64,000 bases of DNA from Alphaproteobacteria bacterium. Lineage in GTDB: Bacteria; Pseudomonadota; Alphaproteobacteria; Rhodospirillales; WMHbin7. The stretch lies in assembly GCA_015232335.1 (NCBI GenBank), contig JADFZV010000001.1, positions 1 through 64,000 on the forward strand, written 5' to 3'. Under the pieces are notes generated by a model. It was not told the origin of the DNA. It saw only the letters and a list, made by a program, of their open reading frames with translations, and ran no database searches. Shown piece by piece: positions 1 to 7,900 of this stretch (position 1 is its first letter; each line of letters starts with the position of its first letter). A program made the position numbers and the translations under genes.

Positions 1-187
1 TCTCGTCCTCCAGCGACTTCAGCCGCTTGGCATCCGAGACGTCCATGCCCCCGAACTTGGCCTTCCACTTGTAAAAGGTAGCCCCGGAGATCCCGTGGCG
101 GCGGCAGACATCCGCCGTCGTGGCACCAGCCTCCTGCTCCTTCAGAATCCCGATTATCTGCTCTTCCGTAAACCGACTGCGCTTCAT
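1..187 (-). CDS. IS3-family transposase OrfA (partial, runs off left edge)
   Basis: The 62 visible residues start MKRSRFTEEQIIGILKEQ and contain a helix-turn-helix of the IS3 OrfA type (around GATTADVCRRHGIS, then ATFYKWKAKFGG), followed by the start of the coiled region (DAKRLKSLEDE). This small DNA-binding protein recognises the IS ends and is normally joined to the DDE catalytic OrfB by programmed frameshifting. OrfB would lie to the left of base 1. A GGAGACGG sequence just before the ATG serves as ribosome binding site. The family is clear; whether the element is intact cannot be judged. Confidence 0.9.
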   Translation of the reverse strand, partial: MKRSRFTEEQIIGILKEQEAGATTADVCRRHGISGATFYKWKAKFGGMDVSDAKRLKSLEDE

Positions 188-250
188 CGTCCGTCTCCTC
201 TGGATGACGGACTCTACCAAAAAATGGAGGAAAACGAGGGGCTCAGGTCA
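1..250 (-). mobile_element. IS3-family insertion sequence, upstream end only (truncated by window edge)
   Basis: The element is read leftwards. Its outer end appears to be at base 250, where the minus strand begins TGACCTGAGCCCCT, a terminus of the kind seen in the IS407 group of IS3 elements. About 60 bases inside, the first transposase gene starts. The rest of the element and its other end lie outside the window. The exact terminus is inferred from the terminal TGACC and because the neighbouring reading frame stops within it. No target duplication can be checked with only one end present. Confidence 0.75.
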
Positions 251-774
251 CCCCCTCGGGGTTAACCTTCAGCGCCCTCAAGGCATCCTCGGCTACGGCA
301 TCAAGCGTTGTCGGCAGTTCCGAGAGGTCGAGGCCCATGAGAGCGGTAAGGGAAGTCAGCGAGCCACGGAACTGCGTGAAGAACATTTGAATTCGGTCTT
401 CGCGCAACCCATCCAGCACCTTCTTGCGTTCGGCCTTCGAGACATAGGGCGCAAGGGCGGTTTTGGTTTCCTCGATGCTGGCTTGCCAGATCGGATGAAG
501 CGGCCAGCGGCTGCGGTTCGTGTCACCATTCGGCACCGTGTAGCGGATGGCGTTGAGAACACCCAGCATCACATCGCCCGCCTTGGCCTCGAAATCGGCA
601 AAGCATTTCAGGTTCCAGTAATCCAGTTCCTTCTCTCCGGCCCTTGGCTCCCTTCGCCCGCTCCAAATTTTCATTGAAAACGGTATCGTGTAGCAAGCAC
701 ACCAAGCGCCTTCCTTCGAGGGGGCTGCACTGCGTGAGGCGCTGTTTTCCTTCCAGCCAAGCGACGCCCATCAT
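243..774 (-). pseudogene. Hypothetical protein gene, frameshifted and truncated by the IS element
   Basis: Two minus-strand frames join into one plausible protein. The first begins MMGVAWLEGKQRL at base 774 and runs through NENLERAKGAKGR. The second continues EKELDYWNLKCFADFE to base 243. Switching between them requires removing one base near 633-639, where the strand reads CCGGAGAGAAGG. At the 3' end, native-looking codons stop at about base 251. The final Val, Thr and stop are made from the IS terminus. This suggests a gene that suffered both a one-base insertion and an IS insertion. I do not recognise the family. The frameshift could instead be a sequencing error, or the downstream frame could start at its own ATG at 674. 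Confidence 0.5.
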
Positions 775-789
775 TTGTTATTAGGCTTT

Positions 790-814
790 CCAAGGGTTGT
801 TGCCGCCCCCTTGG
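790..814. repeat. Inverted repeat (7-bp arms, 11-base loop)
   Basis: CCAAGGG at 790-796 pairs with CCCTTGG at 808-814. On the plus strand GGTTTCG follows, so a weak terminator is possible, but no plus-strand gene precedes it. It lies between the broken hypothetical gene and the toxin-antitoxin promoter and may simply insulate that promoter. Confidence 0.35.
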
Positions 815-851
815 GGTTTCGTCATCCCTCTCCCAAGCGAACAAATCACCC

Positions 852-880
852 TTGCCAGAATTAACCTACTAGGTTAATAT
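852..880 (+). promoter_or_regulatory. Putative sigma-70 promoter of mqsRA
   Basis: TTGCCA (852-857) and TAATAT (875-880) are separated by 17 bases, a good match to a housekeeping promoter. Transcription would start near 887, which is the first base of the proposed mqsR GTG codon, so the toxin message would be leaderless. No Shine-Dalgarno sequence is visible before that codon, which fits. The promoter is predicted from sequence only. Confidence 0.5.
861..877. promoter_or_regulatory. MqsA-type operator palindrome
   Basis: TTAACCTACTAGGTTAA is a perfect 17-base palindrome around a central C. It contains the AACCT-N3-AGGTT pattern known as the MqsA binding site in the Escherichia coli mqsRA promoter. 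It fills most of the space between the proposed -35 and -10 elements and overlaps the -10, so bound MqsA, with or without MqsR, should block transcription. Seen: the palindrome and its place. Known: the E. coli site. Inferred: autoregulation here. Confidence 0.85.
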
Positions 881-886
881 TGTCTC

Positions 887-1183
887 GTGGAAAAAGGCAT
901 CCCCCATTGCAAGCTAGCCAAGGTGAAGGCCCTGATCGAGGAGGGGAGGGTGCGTTCCACCCTATCGGCCCTGGCTGGCGGCGCCGCCCTGGGGTTTGAT
1001 TTCGAGGGCATCATCGGCGTGGTAATGGCGCTGACACCGGCGGACTTCCACAAAAGCATGACGACCTACGCCGATCACCGGGTTTGGCAGGATGTGTATC
1101 GGCCCACCACATCCGCCGGAGAGGTTTATCTGAAGCTGACGGTCATCGATGACGTTCTCATCGTGTCGTTCAAGGAGCTATGA
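887..1183 (+). CDS. mqsR: MqsR toxin, GCU-type mRNA interferase of type II toxin-antitoxin system
   Basis: This 98-residue protein belongs to the MqsR family, RelE-fold ribonucleases that cleave mRNA, in E. coli at GC[U/A] sites. The family core is visible as LGFDFEGIIGVVMALTPADF, KSMTT, HRVWQDVY and the terminal VLIVSFKEL. Lys56, Gln68, Tyr81 and Lys96 fall at the same positions as the residues implicated in catalysis in E. coli MqsR, so the toxin appears intact. The start is GTG with no clear ribosome binding site. The promoter placement suggests a leaderless message. The antitoxin gene follows at once, and both share the palindromic operator upstream. The patch sits beside an IS element, consistent with an acquired module. 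Confidence 0.93.
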   Translation: MEKGIPHCKLAKVKALIEEGRVRSTLSALAGGAALGFDFEGIIGVVMALTPADFHKSMTTYADHRVWQDVYRPTTSAGEVYLKLTVIDDVLIVSFKEL

Positions 1184-1185
1184 CC

Positions 1186-1590
1186 ATGAAATGTCCCTCC
1201 TGTGGTGCGGCGGATTTGGTGCATGACACCCGTGACCTGCCTTACACCTACAAAGGCGAAACCACGACGATCCCGGCGGTGACGGGCGATTTCTGTCCGG
1301 CCTGCGGCGAGGCCGTTGTCGAGAACTCGGCTGAAGCGGGCCGGGTCAGTGCTGGCATGCTGGATTTCAACAAGCAGGTGAACGCCTCGATCGTCGATCC
1401 CGACTTCATCGCCAGCGTCCGCAAGAAGCTGGCGCTGGACCAACGGGAAGCCGCCGAGATTTTCGGCGGCGGGGTCAATGCTTTCTCACGCTACGAGAAC
1501 GGCAAGACCAAACCGCCCCTGGCGCTGGTGAAACTGCTCAAGGTTCTTGACCGCCATCCCGATTTGCTGGGCGAGGTGAGGAGAGCGTAG
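1186..1590 (+). CDS. mqsA: MqsA antitoxin, zinc-binding HTH repressor
   Basis: This 134-residue antitoxin has an N-terminal zinc domain with Cys3, Cys6, Cys37 and Cys40, identical in numbering to E. coli MqsA. Its C-terminal Xre-type helix-turn-helix (roughly 72-125) carries the DNA-reading NAFSRYE segment. It should bind and neutralise MqsR and repress the pair through the palindrome at 861-877. The start is the ATG at 1186 rather than the ATG at 1180: AAGGAG sits eight bases before 1186 but only two before 1180, and the shorter form gives the family cysteine numbering. A strong ribosome binding site here and none for the toxin would favour antitoxin excess. Confidence 0.93.
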   Translation: MKCPSCGAADLVHDTRDLPYTYKGETTTIPAVTGDFCPACGEAVVENSAEAGRVSAGMLDFNKQVNASIVDPDFIASVRKKLALDQREAAEIFGGGVNAFSRYENGKTKPPLALVKLLKVLDRHPDLLGEVRRA

Positions 1591-1738
1591 CGGCGCGGCA
1601 AATCCAGAGGTTGTCAAAGCAGTGCATACATGCAGATTGTTGGGGTAGGAAATATTCAATGCCAATCACCCGCAGGATGCGCCCTCGCGGCGTAACGATC
1701 AGAACATGCAGCCGCCTGCCGACAAGCCCGGCGGGGTC

Positions 1739-2815
1739 CTATTTTCCGTCGATCAGCTCAAGTTGGCGCGAGCGCCAGTCTAGCACCGCCGTATGTTTGG
1801 TCATCTTGCCCGCCAGGGCCGGGAATTCGCAATTGATCACCCCGGCGGCGAAACTGGATAGAAAGCGCGATTTCAACTCGGCCCTTGCTCGATCGACGCC
1901 CACCTCGTCGTAGGGCACCGAAGCCAGCAGCAGGAACCCATCATCGGGAATGCGGCCCCCCGCCATATTATTCTGGATGATGGCGGCGGCCTTGCGAAGC
2001 GGATCGGCCAGGTCCGGACTGTAGGGTCCGATGATCAGGGCCTGGTTGGGCGTATGCAGAAAGTCGAAGCCGCGGCCCAGGCAGATCATCCATTCGCGGT
2101 GCTCGACATCCAGCAGACGTTCCTGCCTTTCGGCTTGTGCGCGCACTTGGGCGATATGGTCAAGATTGCCCTGCAGCAGCGGCAATAGATCGGCCCGCAT
2201 CTGGGCTTGCATGTCGGGCAGCAGGGCCGCCAGACGCGGCTTCAAGCCTTCGGCCTCGTCGGCTGACAAGGTGGCAAGGTCAAGCGTGGTCCCATCGGCC
2301 CCGTGCAGCACCAAGGCGTCCTCGTCGGTCTCAAAGCCGCAGACCAGCGGATAAACAGTGGCGTGGTTGCGACCGAAAATATGCTCGACCTGCTGGCGGA
2401 TTTCCTGCGTGTGGGCCATCGCCGCCCCCTTATCGAATTGGAAACCGGCGCAGCCGCGTTTGGGGTCGGCTTTTGACCAGTGATAGGTGATCAGAAACAG
2501 CACGCGCCGCCCGCTGCCAACCATGCGCAAAACATGATGCGCCAGCACCTCGCCCAAATGCGGCCAGCCCAGATCGAACATGCCGCCCAGATTGCGAAAG
2601 GGCATCAGGATGCCGGGAGGCGTGTTGGTCGCCACCGGGATGTTGATCCGCCCGTCCATGCATTTCAGAACCGCGATGGCGGTGGGGTGCTGGGCCAGAT
2701 AGTGTTCCCGGGCCAGCCACGCTTCCGGGCTGCGGAACGTTTCGCCGTGGCGATGGGCCAGGTCGAACAGCCATGCGATGCGCTGCGCGATGGGCTTGCT
2801 GTGAATATCGATCAT
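1739..2815 (-). CDS. Carboxysomal-type (CsoSCA-like) carbonic anhydrase homologue
   Basis: This 358-residue soluble protein has no signal peptide. CMDGR at 52-56 matches the Cys-x-Asp-x-Arg zinc and active-site motif of beta-class carbonic anhydrases. His112 and Cys122 could supply the other two ligands. Their ten-residue spacing resembles the carboxysomal CsoSCA branch (about 11) rather than ordinary beta enzymes (HxxC). FRNLGG at about 73-78 and the C-terminal segment around VPYDEVGVDRARAELK also suggest that group. It would interconvert CO2 and bicarbonate in the cytoplasm. No carboxysome, RuBisCO or bicarbonate transporter genes are near. AGGGA lies about ten bases before the ATG. The family is a motif-based inference; a catalytically dead relative is possible. 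Confidence 0.6.
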   Translation of the reverse strand: MIDIHSKPIAQRIAWLFDLAHRHGETFRSPEAWLAREHYLAQHPTAIAVLKCMDGRINIPVATNTPPGILMPFRNLGGMFDLGWPHLGEVLAHHVLRMVGSGRRVLFLITYHWSKADPKRGCAGFQFDKGAAMAHTQEIRQQVEHIFGRNHATVYPLVCGFETDEDALVLHGADGTTLDLATLSADEAEGLKPRLAALLPDMQAQMRADLLPLLQGNLDHIAQVRAQAERQERLLDVEHREWMICLGRGFDFLHTPNQALIIGPYSPDLADPLRKAAAIIQNNMAGGRIPDDGFLLLASVPYDEVGVDRARAELKSRFLSSFAAGVINCEFPALAGKMTKHTAVLDWRSRQLELIDGK

Positions 2816-3017
2816 GGCCCGTTTCCCTTGTGCCGTCCTTGAAATCGCCCCGGCCGCAAAACATCTCGAGGCACCAAGCTATAACGAAAAGGGAATTTCA
2901 GCTATTCCTGGAAGGCAAGTGCCACAAACTGAGGCACCACGGACAGCGAGCTTACAGCACTCTGGACTCAAGCGACCTGCCTTGGGTCTTTCATCCGGCG
3001 TTGCCTTCCAATCCCCG

Positions 3018-3548
3018 CTATTTCCCGGCGTCGCTTTTAGGCCTCCAGGTGCGGATCAGCCGCTCGCCTTCCTCGATCTGATCTTTGGAAAGACGTGTGG
3101 CGGTGTCGCGCTGTAAACGGCTGGCATCTTGCCAGACCTCGCGATCACCCTCGGCCTTTGCCCCCTTTGCCGCAAGGCCAAACCATTTGTAAGCCTGCAC
3201 CAACTCTTCGGGTATCCCCTCGCCCTGCTGGTAATAAAGCCCCAAATGAACTTGTGAATATAAATCGCCCTGCTCGGCCGCATAAAAATACCACATGGCG
3301 GATTCGATTTCGTCGTGCGGCGCCCCCTTGCCCCGGGCATACATGTAACCAAGCTGGAATTGCGCATCGGCATGACCCAGCGCTGCCAGCCGACGCCACA
3401 GTGTCAGGGCCTTGGGGTAATTGCCGGACCTATAGGCATCCAGCCCGTCTTCATACACACCGGCATAGGCATCCTGGGTCAGCCGGGCAGGCACAAGCCC
3501 AGCCACCAGCAGGGCCAGCATCATTTTGCGAAGGGCGGCGTTGACCAT
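3018..3548 (-). CDS. Secreted Sel1-repeat (SLR) protein
   Basis: The 176-residue product begins with a likely signal peptide (MVNAALRKMMLALLVAGLVP, cleavage probably after AYAG near residue 30). It is followed by a TPR-like segment (DAYRSGNYPKALTLWRRLA) and two Sel1 repeats at about 58-93 and 94-130, with the family's A.....LG..Y..G.G spacing and W...AA..G ends. Such helical solenoids are scaffolds for protein-protein contacts, often in the periplasm. No enzyme function is expected. It is transcribed away from the dienelactone hydrolase gene, and a palindrome lies between them. Confidence 0.85.
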   Translation of the reverse strand: MVNAALRKMMLALLVAGLVPARLTQDAYAGVYEDGLDAYRSGNYPKALTLWRRLAALGHADAQFQLGYMYARGKGAPHDEIESAMWYFYAAEQGDLYSQVHLGLYYQQGEGIPEELVQAYKWFGLAAKGAKAEGDREVWQDASRLQRDTATRLSKDQIEEGERLIRTWRPKSDAGK

Positions 3549-3565
3549 GCCACGACTTTAACTAC

Positions 3566-3580
3566 GTCCAATTAATGGAC
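3566..3580. promoter_or_regulatory. Inverted repeat in divergent intergenic region
   Basis: GTCCA-ATTAA-TGGAC forms an inverted repeat with 5-base arms, and the AATTAAT word is repeated just downstream. It lies 18 bases upstream of the Sel1-protein start and about 90 bases upstream of the dienelactone hydrolase start, a suitable place for a shared operator. No regulator gene is adjacent, so any function is speculative. Confidence 0.3.
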
Positions 3581-3668
3581 AATTAATATCCCGGGCAGTT
3601 GCTCATTCTCCAAGGCCCGTCTTTTTGCTAGCATGCCCCCTTAGGGCCACCAGAAAAGGGAGTGCGCA

Positions 3669-4529
3669 ATGGACAAGGAGCTTAAAAGTCTTCTCGATTC
3701 CATGGGAGTGGGGCGGCGTGATTTTCTGGCCGGGGCCACGCTGGTGGCGGGCTTCGCCCTGGCCGCCCAGCCGGTGGGGGCTCAGGCGATCGCAACCCCT
3801 GCGCAAGGGCTGAAGGAAGGCATGGCGAGCTTTCCCTCGAACGGCACCTCGGTGCCCGTTTATATGGCCAGGCCCGAGGCGGGGTCGAAATGGCCCATTG
3901 TGCTGGTGATTCAGGAAATCTTCGGCGTGCATGAGCACATCAAGGATGTCTGTCGCAGGCTGGCTGGGCTGGGCTATATGGCTGTGGCGCCCGAGCTTTA
4001 TGTTCGCCAGGGCGATCCCAAGACGGCACCCGACATTCCTTCCATCATGCAAAATATCGTGCCCAAGGTGCCCGATGCCCAGGTTATGGCCGATCTCGAT
4101 GCTGCGGCTGATTGGGCTGCGGCCCAGGGAGGTGATGCTAATCGTCTGGCCATCACCGGCTTTTGCTGGGGCGGGCGCATCGTCTGGCTCTATGCCGCCC
4201 ATAATCCGCGCCTGAAGGCGGGGGTGGCCTGGTATGGCCGTCTGGTGGGAACAGTGGGCGAAAACACGCCCAGACATCCCCAGGATATCGCCGCCCAGAT
4301 CAAGGCGCCCGTGCTGGGCCTGTATGGGGGTGCTGATCCCGGCATTCCGCAAGAGACCGTGGAACAGATGCGCGAGCTGCTGAAGGGGGCCACCAAGAAA
4401 GCCGAGATCGTGGTCTATCCCGATGCACCCCACGCTTTTCACGCTGATTACCGTCCCAGCTATCGCAAGGAACCGGCCGAGGATGGATGGAAGCGCCTGC
4501 AGGCCTGGCTGAAGGTCAACGGGGTATAA
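3669..4529 (+). CDS. Dienelactone hydrolase family protein, Tat-exported
   Basis: This 286-residue alpha/beta hydrolase is of the carboxymethylenebutenolidase type. The N-terminus carries a twin-arginine signal (GRRDFLAG at 15-22, then a hydrophobic stretch ending near GAQA at 40), so it is probably exported folded to the periplasm. The catalytic triad is visible as Cys166 in GFCWGG, Asp223 in YGGADPG and His255 in DAPHAFH. These enzymes open lactones or esters; the natural substrate is unknown here. AGGGAG precedes the ATG at good spacing. The gene ends three bases before the convergent small membrane protein gene. Confidence 0.9.
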   Translation: MDKELKSLLDSMGVGRRDFLAGATLVAGFALAAQPVGAQAIATPAQGLKEGMASFPSNGTSVPVYMARPEAGSKWPIVLVIQEIFGVHEHIKDVCRRLAGLGYMAVAPELYVRQGDPKTAPDIPSIMQNIVPKVPDAQVMADLDAAADWAAAQGGDANRLAITGFCWGGRIVWLYAAHNPRLKAGVAWYGRLVGTVGENTPRHPQDIAAQIKAPVLGLYGGADPGIPQETVEQMRELLKGATKKAEIVVYPDAPHAFHADYRPSYRKEPAEDGWKRLQAWLKVNGV

Positions 4530-4532
4530 AAA

Positions 4533-4856
4533 TCAACCGATAAAGGCGCCGTAAAGGAAAAGCCCGATCAGGCCCGCCATGTAAATGGCGGCGCCGATCC
4601 CCAGCGCAAACAGAAAATTGCCGAAAGTGAAAAGAGGGTGTTCGTCGCGGTCAATCTGGCGCCGGTCGGGGGCGCGCTTTTCCGTGCCGCTGACGATGGT
4701 GAAATAAACCCGCCGATGCGGCAAAGGCAGCGAAAAGCGGATATTGACCGGATGCGAGCTTTGCCACGAGCCGCGCCCGGCCCCATCATTCGGGGCCGAA
4801 GGCTCGCTGGAACCCGCGAAGTAATTGTCACCCAAATCTGCCGTCTTCTCGGCCAT
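4533..4856 (-). CDS. Small membrane protein of unknown function
   Basis: The 107-residue product has a polar N-terminal half with no recognised motif and one C-terminal transmembrane helix at about 79-103, rich in Gly and Ala. The ATG at 4856 was chosen because GGAG lies about nine bases upstream. A GTG at 4886 would add ten residues but has weaker support. It converges on the dienelactone hydrolase gene with a three-base gap. I do not recognise the family. The C-terminal anchor and basic mid-section suggest an inner-membrane protein with a cytoplasmic N-terminus. Confidence 0.6.
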   Translation of the reverse strand: MAEKTADLGDNYFAGSSEPSAPNDGAGRGSWQSSHPVNIRFSLPLPHRRVYFTIVSGTEKRAPDRRQIDRDEHPLFTFGNFLFALGIGAAIYMAGLIGLFLYGAFIG

Positions 4857-4967
4857 GGCTCCATCTCCCCATGGGAACCTATTCACCCGGGAACTCTAGG
4901 CGATCAGGCTTCGATTGCCTAGATGTTTCATTGAGGAGTAGCCTTGTAGCGAAAATAGGGGGTGAGC

Positions 4968-7900
4968 ATGGCCGAACAGGATTGGGCAGGCACCGTCGGC
5001 AAGCTGCTGACCCGTCGCTTCGGCCATACGGTCGATCCCTTGGCCAGGGCCTACCTGGCCAGTCTTGCCCAGGCGGACCGCACAACGCCTGACAAGGAAT
5101 CCTTGTTGGCAGCCCATTTGTTCGAGCTGGCGCGAAAGCTGCCCAAAGTTGGGCGGGTGATTCAGATAAGCGCCGATCCCACTGCGCCCAGCCGCATCGA
5201 AATCATTCATCCTGATCGGCCCTTCCTGCTGGCTTCTGTCGGCATGGCGCTGGTGGCCTGGGGATGCGAGGTCGCTCGCGTGGCCCATCCGGTCCTAAGG
5301 GTCCGGCGCGACGGCAGGGGCCAGTTGAAATCGCTGGGGGACGAGGCAGGCTCAAGCGAATCTTGGATGCAATTCGTGCTGAAGGATCCGCTGGACGAGG
5401 CGCAGTGCGCCAGTCTTTACGCCCAGATCGAAGAGATTCTGCAAAGTGTTGATGCCGTGGTCGGCGACTGGTTCGCCATGCGCCAAAAAGTCTTTGCCGC
5501 TGCCGCCCGCCAGAGCGACAGCGAGTCCAAGACCTTTCTGGAATGGATCGAGGACGGGCATTTCACGCTGCTGGGGGCGGGCCGCTTTGCGCTGAAAAAC
5601 GGCCGACTCGTTCCGGCGGGAAAGGGCCTCGGCCTGCTGACCAAAGGGGCCCATCATCTTTTTGATGCCAAGGCGCTGGCGGCGGGGGTCAAGGCGCCGG
5701 GGCTTTTCGTCACCAAGGCGGATCGTCGCTCGCCGGTTCATCGCCCGGTGCTGATGGATCTGATCGGTGTTCCTGCAGGTGAGGGCAGGATCGATCTTTT
5801 TCTAGGCCTGATGACGGCGGATGTCTATTCGGCCAGCGTTGCCAGCCTGCCCTGGGCAAGGCGCAAGGCCGAAGCCGTGCTTAAGCATTTCGGTTTCGAT
5901 CCCCTAAGCCATAATGGCCGCCTGCTCGCCAATATTCTGGAAACCCTGCCCAGAGACGCTCTGTTTCAGGCGGAAGGGATCGATCTGGTGCATTTGGCGC
6001 GGGGCATTCTTGAATTGCAAAATCGCAGCCGCGTCGCCCTGTTCTTGTTGCCCGACGCCTTCAAGCGCTCGGTCACCGCCCTGGTCTATGTGCCACGCGA
6101 AGTCTATGACACGCATCTGCGTCTCACCTTGCAAAATCTGATCGAAGCGGCGGCGGGAGGTAGCGTCATCAGCTCGGCCGTTCTGGTCAATGAACAGCCC
6201 CTGGCCAGATTGCATCTGGTCGTCACCCATCCGGGTGTGCTTCCTCCCATCGACGGGCGCGCCCTGGAAGAACGCCTGGCCCGCGCGGCCCGCGGCTGGT
6301 CCGAAGAATTGGGAGAAGCCCTGGTCTCTGTTTTGGGTGAGGCCGAAGGACGCAGGCGGGCCGCCCGCTACGCCAAATCCTTTCCCGCCGCCTATCGCGA
6401 GGCAACGCCGCCCGCCTCGGCGCTGGCCGATATCGGACGCGCCGAAGCCTTGCTGGCGGGTGCCGATATCGTGGCCGCCTTGGAAGAACATTCAGACCGC
6501 CTGTTGTTCAAGCTGGCCCGGGCCGAGAAGATGATTCCGCTATCGCTGGTGCTGCCCCGGCTGGAAAATCTGGGCTTTACGGGTTTGAGCGAGCATCCCT
6601 TCCGTCTGTCGATCAGCAACGGCTTGCCGATTTGGCTGCATGTCTTCGAGGTGGAAAGTACGGGCAGTTTCAGCAAAGAACTATCGGCGCATGTGGTCGA
6701 GGCCTTTCTGGCCGTCTGGCGCGGCGAGGCCGAGGACGATTCCTTCAACCGCCTCGTGGTGCGGGCGGGCTTAAGCTGGCGCGAGGCGGCCCTTCTGCGC
6801 GCCCTGGCGCGCTATCTGATTCAGGCGGGCAGTCCGGTCAGCCTGGCCTATATGGCGCGCGTGCTGGAATCACATCCCCAGGCGACAGCGCTTCTGGTTG
6901 CCCTGTTCAACGCGCAGCTTGATCCGGCATTGAAGAAGGCTGAAACAGGCCCGATCGAAAAGCGCCTGTCGGCCTATCTCGATACGGTCATCAATGCCGA
7001 CGAGGACCGCATTCTGAGGCGCTTTCTCAATCTGATCGGCGCGACCCTGCGGACCAGTTATTTCAAGATGGGTCCGGTGATGGCCTTCAAATTCAAAAGC
7101 CCCGACATCGAAGGCCTGCCCGATCCTAAGCCCTGGGCCGAAATCTGGGTGCATGGCCCCCGGGTCGAGGGTATTCATCTGCGCGGCGGGCCGGTGGCCA
7201 GGGGCGGCATTCGCTGGTCGGATCGGCCTGAGGATTTCCGCACGGAAATCCTGGGTCTGATGAAAGCACAGACGGTCAAGAACACCGTCATCGTGCCGGT
7301 GGGTGCTAAGGGCGGATTCGTCATGCGCAAGCCGCCCGTCCAGGGCGGGCGCGAGGCCTTTCTCGCCGAGGGAATCGCCTGCTACAAACTGTTCATCGCG
7401 GCCCTTCTGGATCTTACCGACAATCTGGTCAGGGGGCGCATCGTGCCGCCCAAGGATCTGGTGCGCAGGGATGGCGACGATCCCTATCTGGTGGTGGCCG
7501 CCGACAAGGGCACGGCCAGCTTTTCCGATATCGCCAACGCGCTGTCGCTTGAGCGCGGCTTCTGGCTGGGCGATGCTTTCGCTTCGGGCGGCTCGAAGGG
7601 CTATGACCATAAGGGCATGGGCATCACCGCCAAAGGGGCCTGGATTTCCGTGCGCCGCCATTTCAGGGAACTGGGCGTCGATCCCGAAAAGGACGTCATT
7701 CGCGCAGTTGGCGTGGGCGACATGTCGGGCGATGTTTTCGGCAACGGCCTCTTGCGCTCGAAAAGCGTGAAGCTGGTGGGCGCCTTCGATCATCGTCATA
7801 TCTTCATCGATCCCGATCCCGATCCCAAAAAATCGTTTCAGGAGCGCCAACGCCTGTTCAATCTGCCCCGCTCAAGCTGGGCCGATTATGATGCCAAGCT

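Noticed and set aside
1739..2815. Carboxysome locus
   Set aside because: Only a carbonic-anhydrase-like gene is present. No shell protein, RuBisCO or related genes lie near.
3603..4442. Minus-strand frame of 279 residues opposite the dienelactone hydrolase
   Set aside because: The plus strand codes for a complete hydrolase with its catalytic triad and Tat signal. The minus frame has histidine- and glycine-rich shadow composition.
6870..7850. Minus-strand frame of 326 residues inside the glutamate dehydrogenase gene
   Set aside because: It lies wholly within a well-supported coding sequence and resembles no family.
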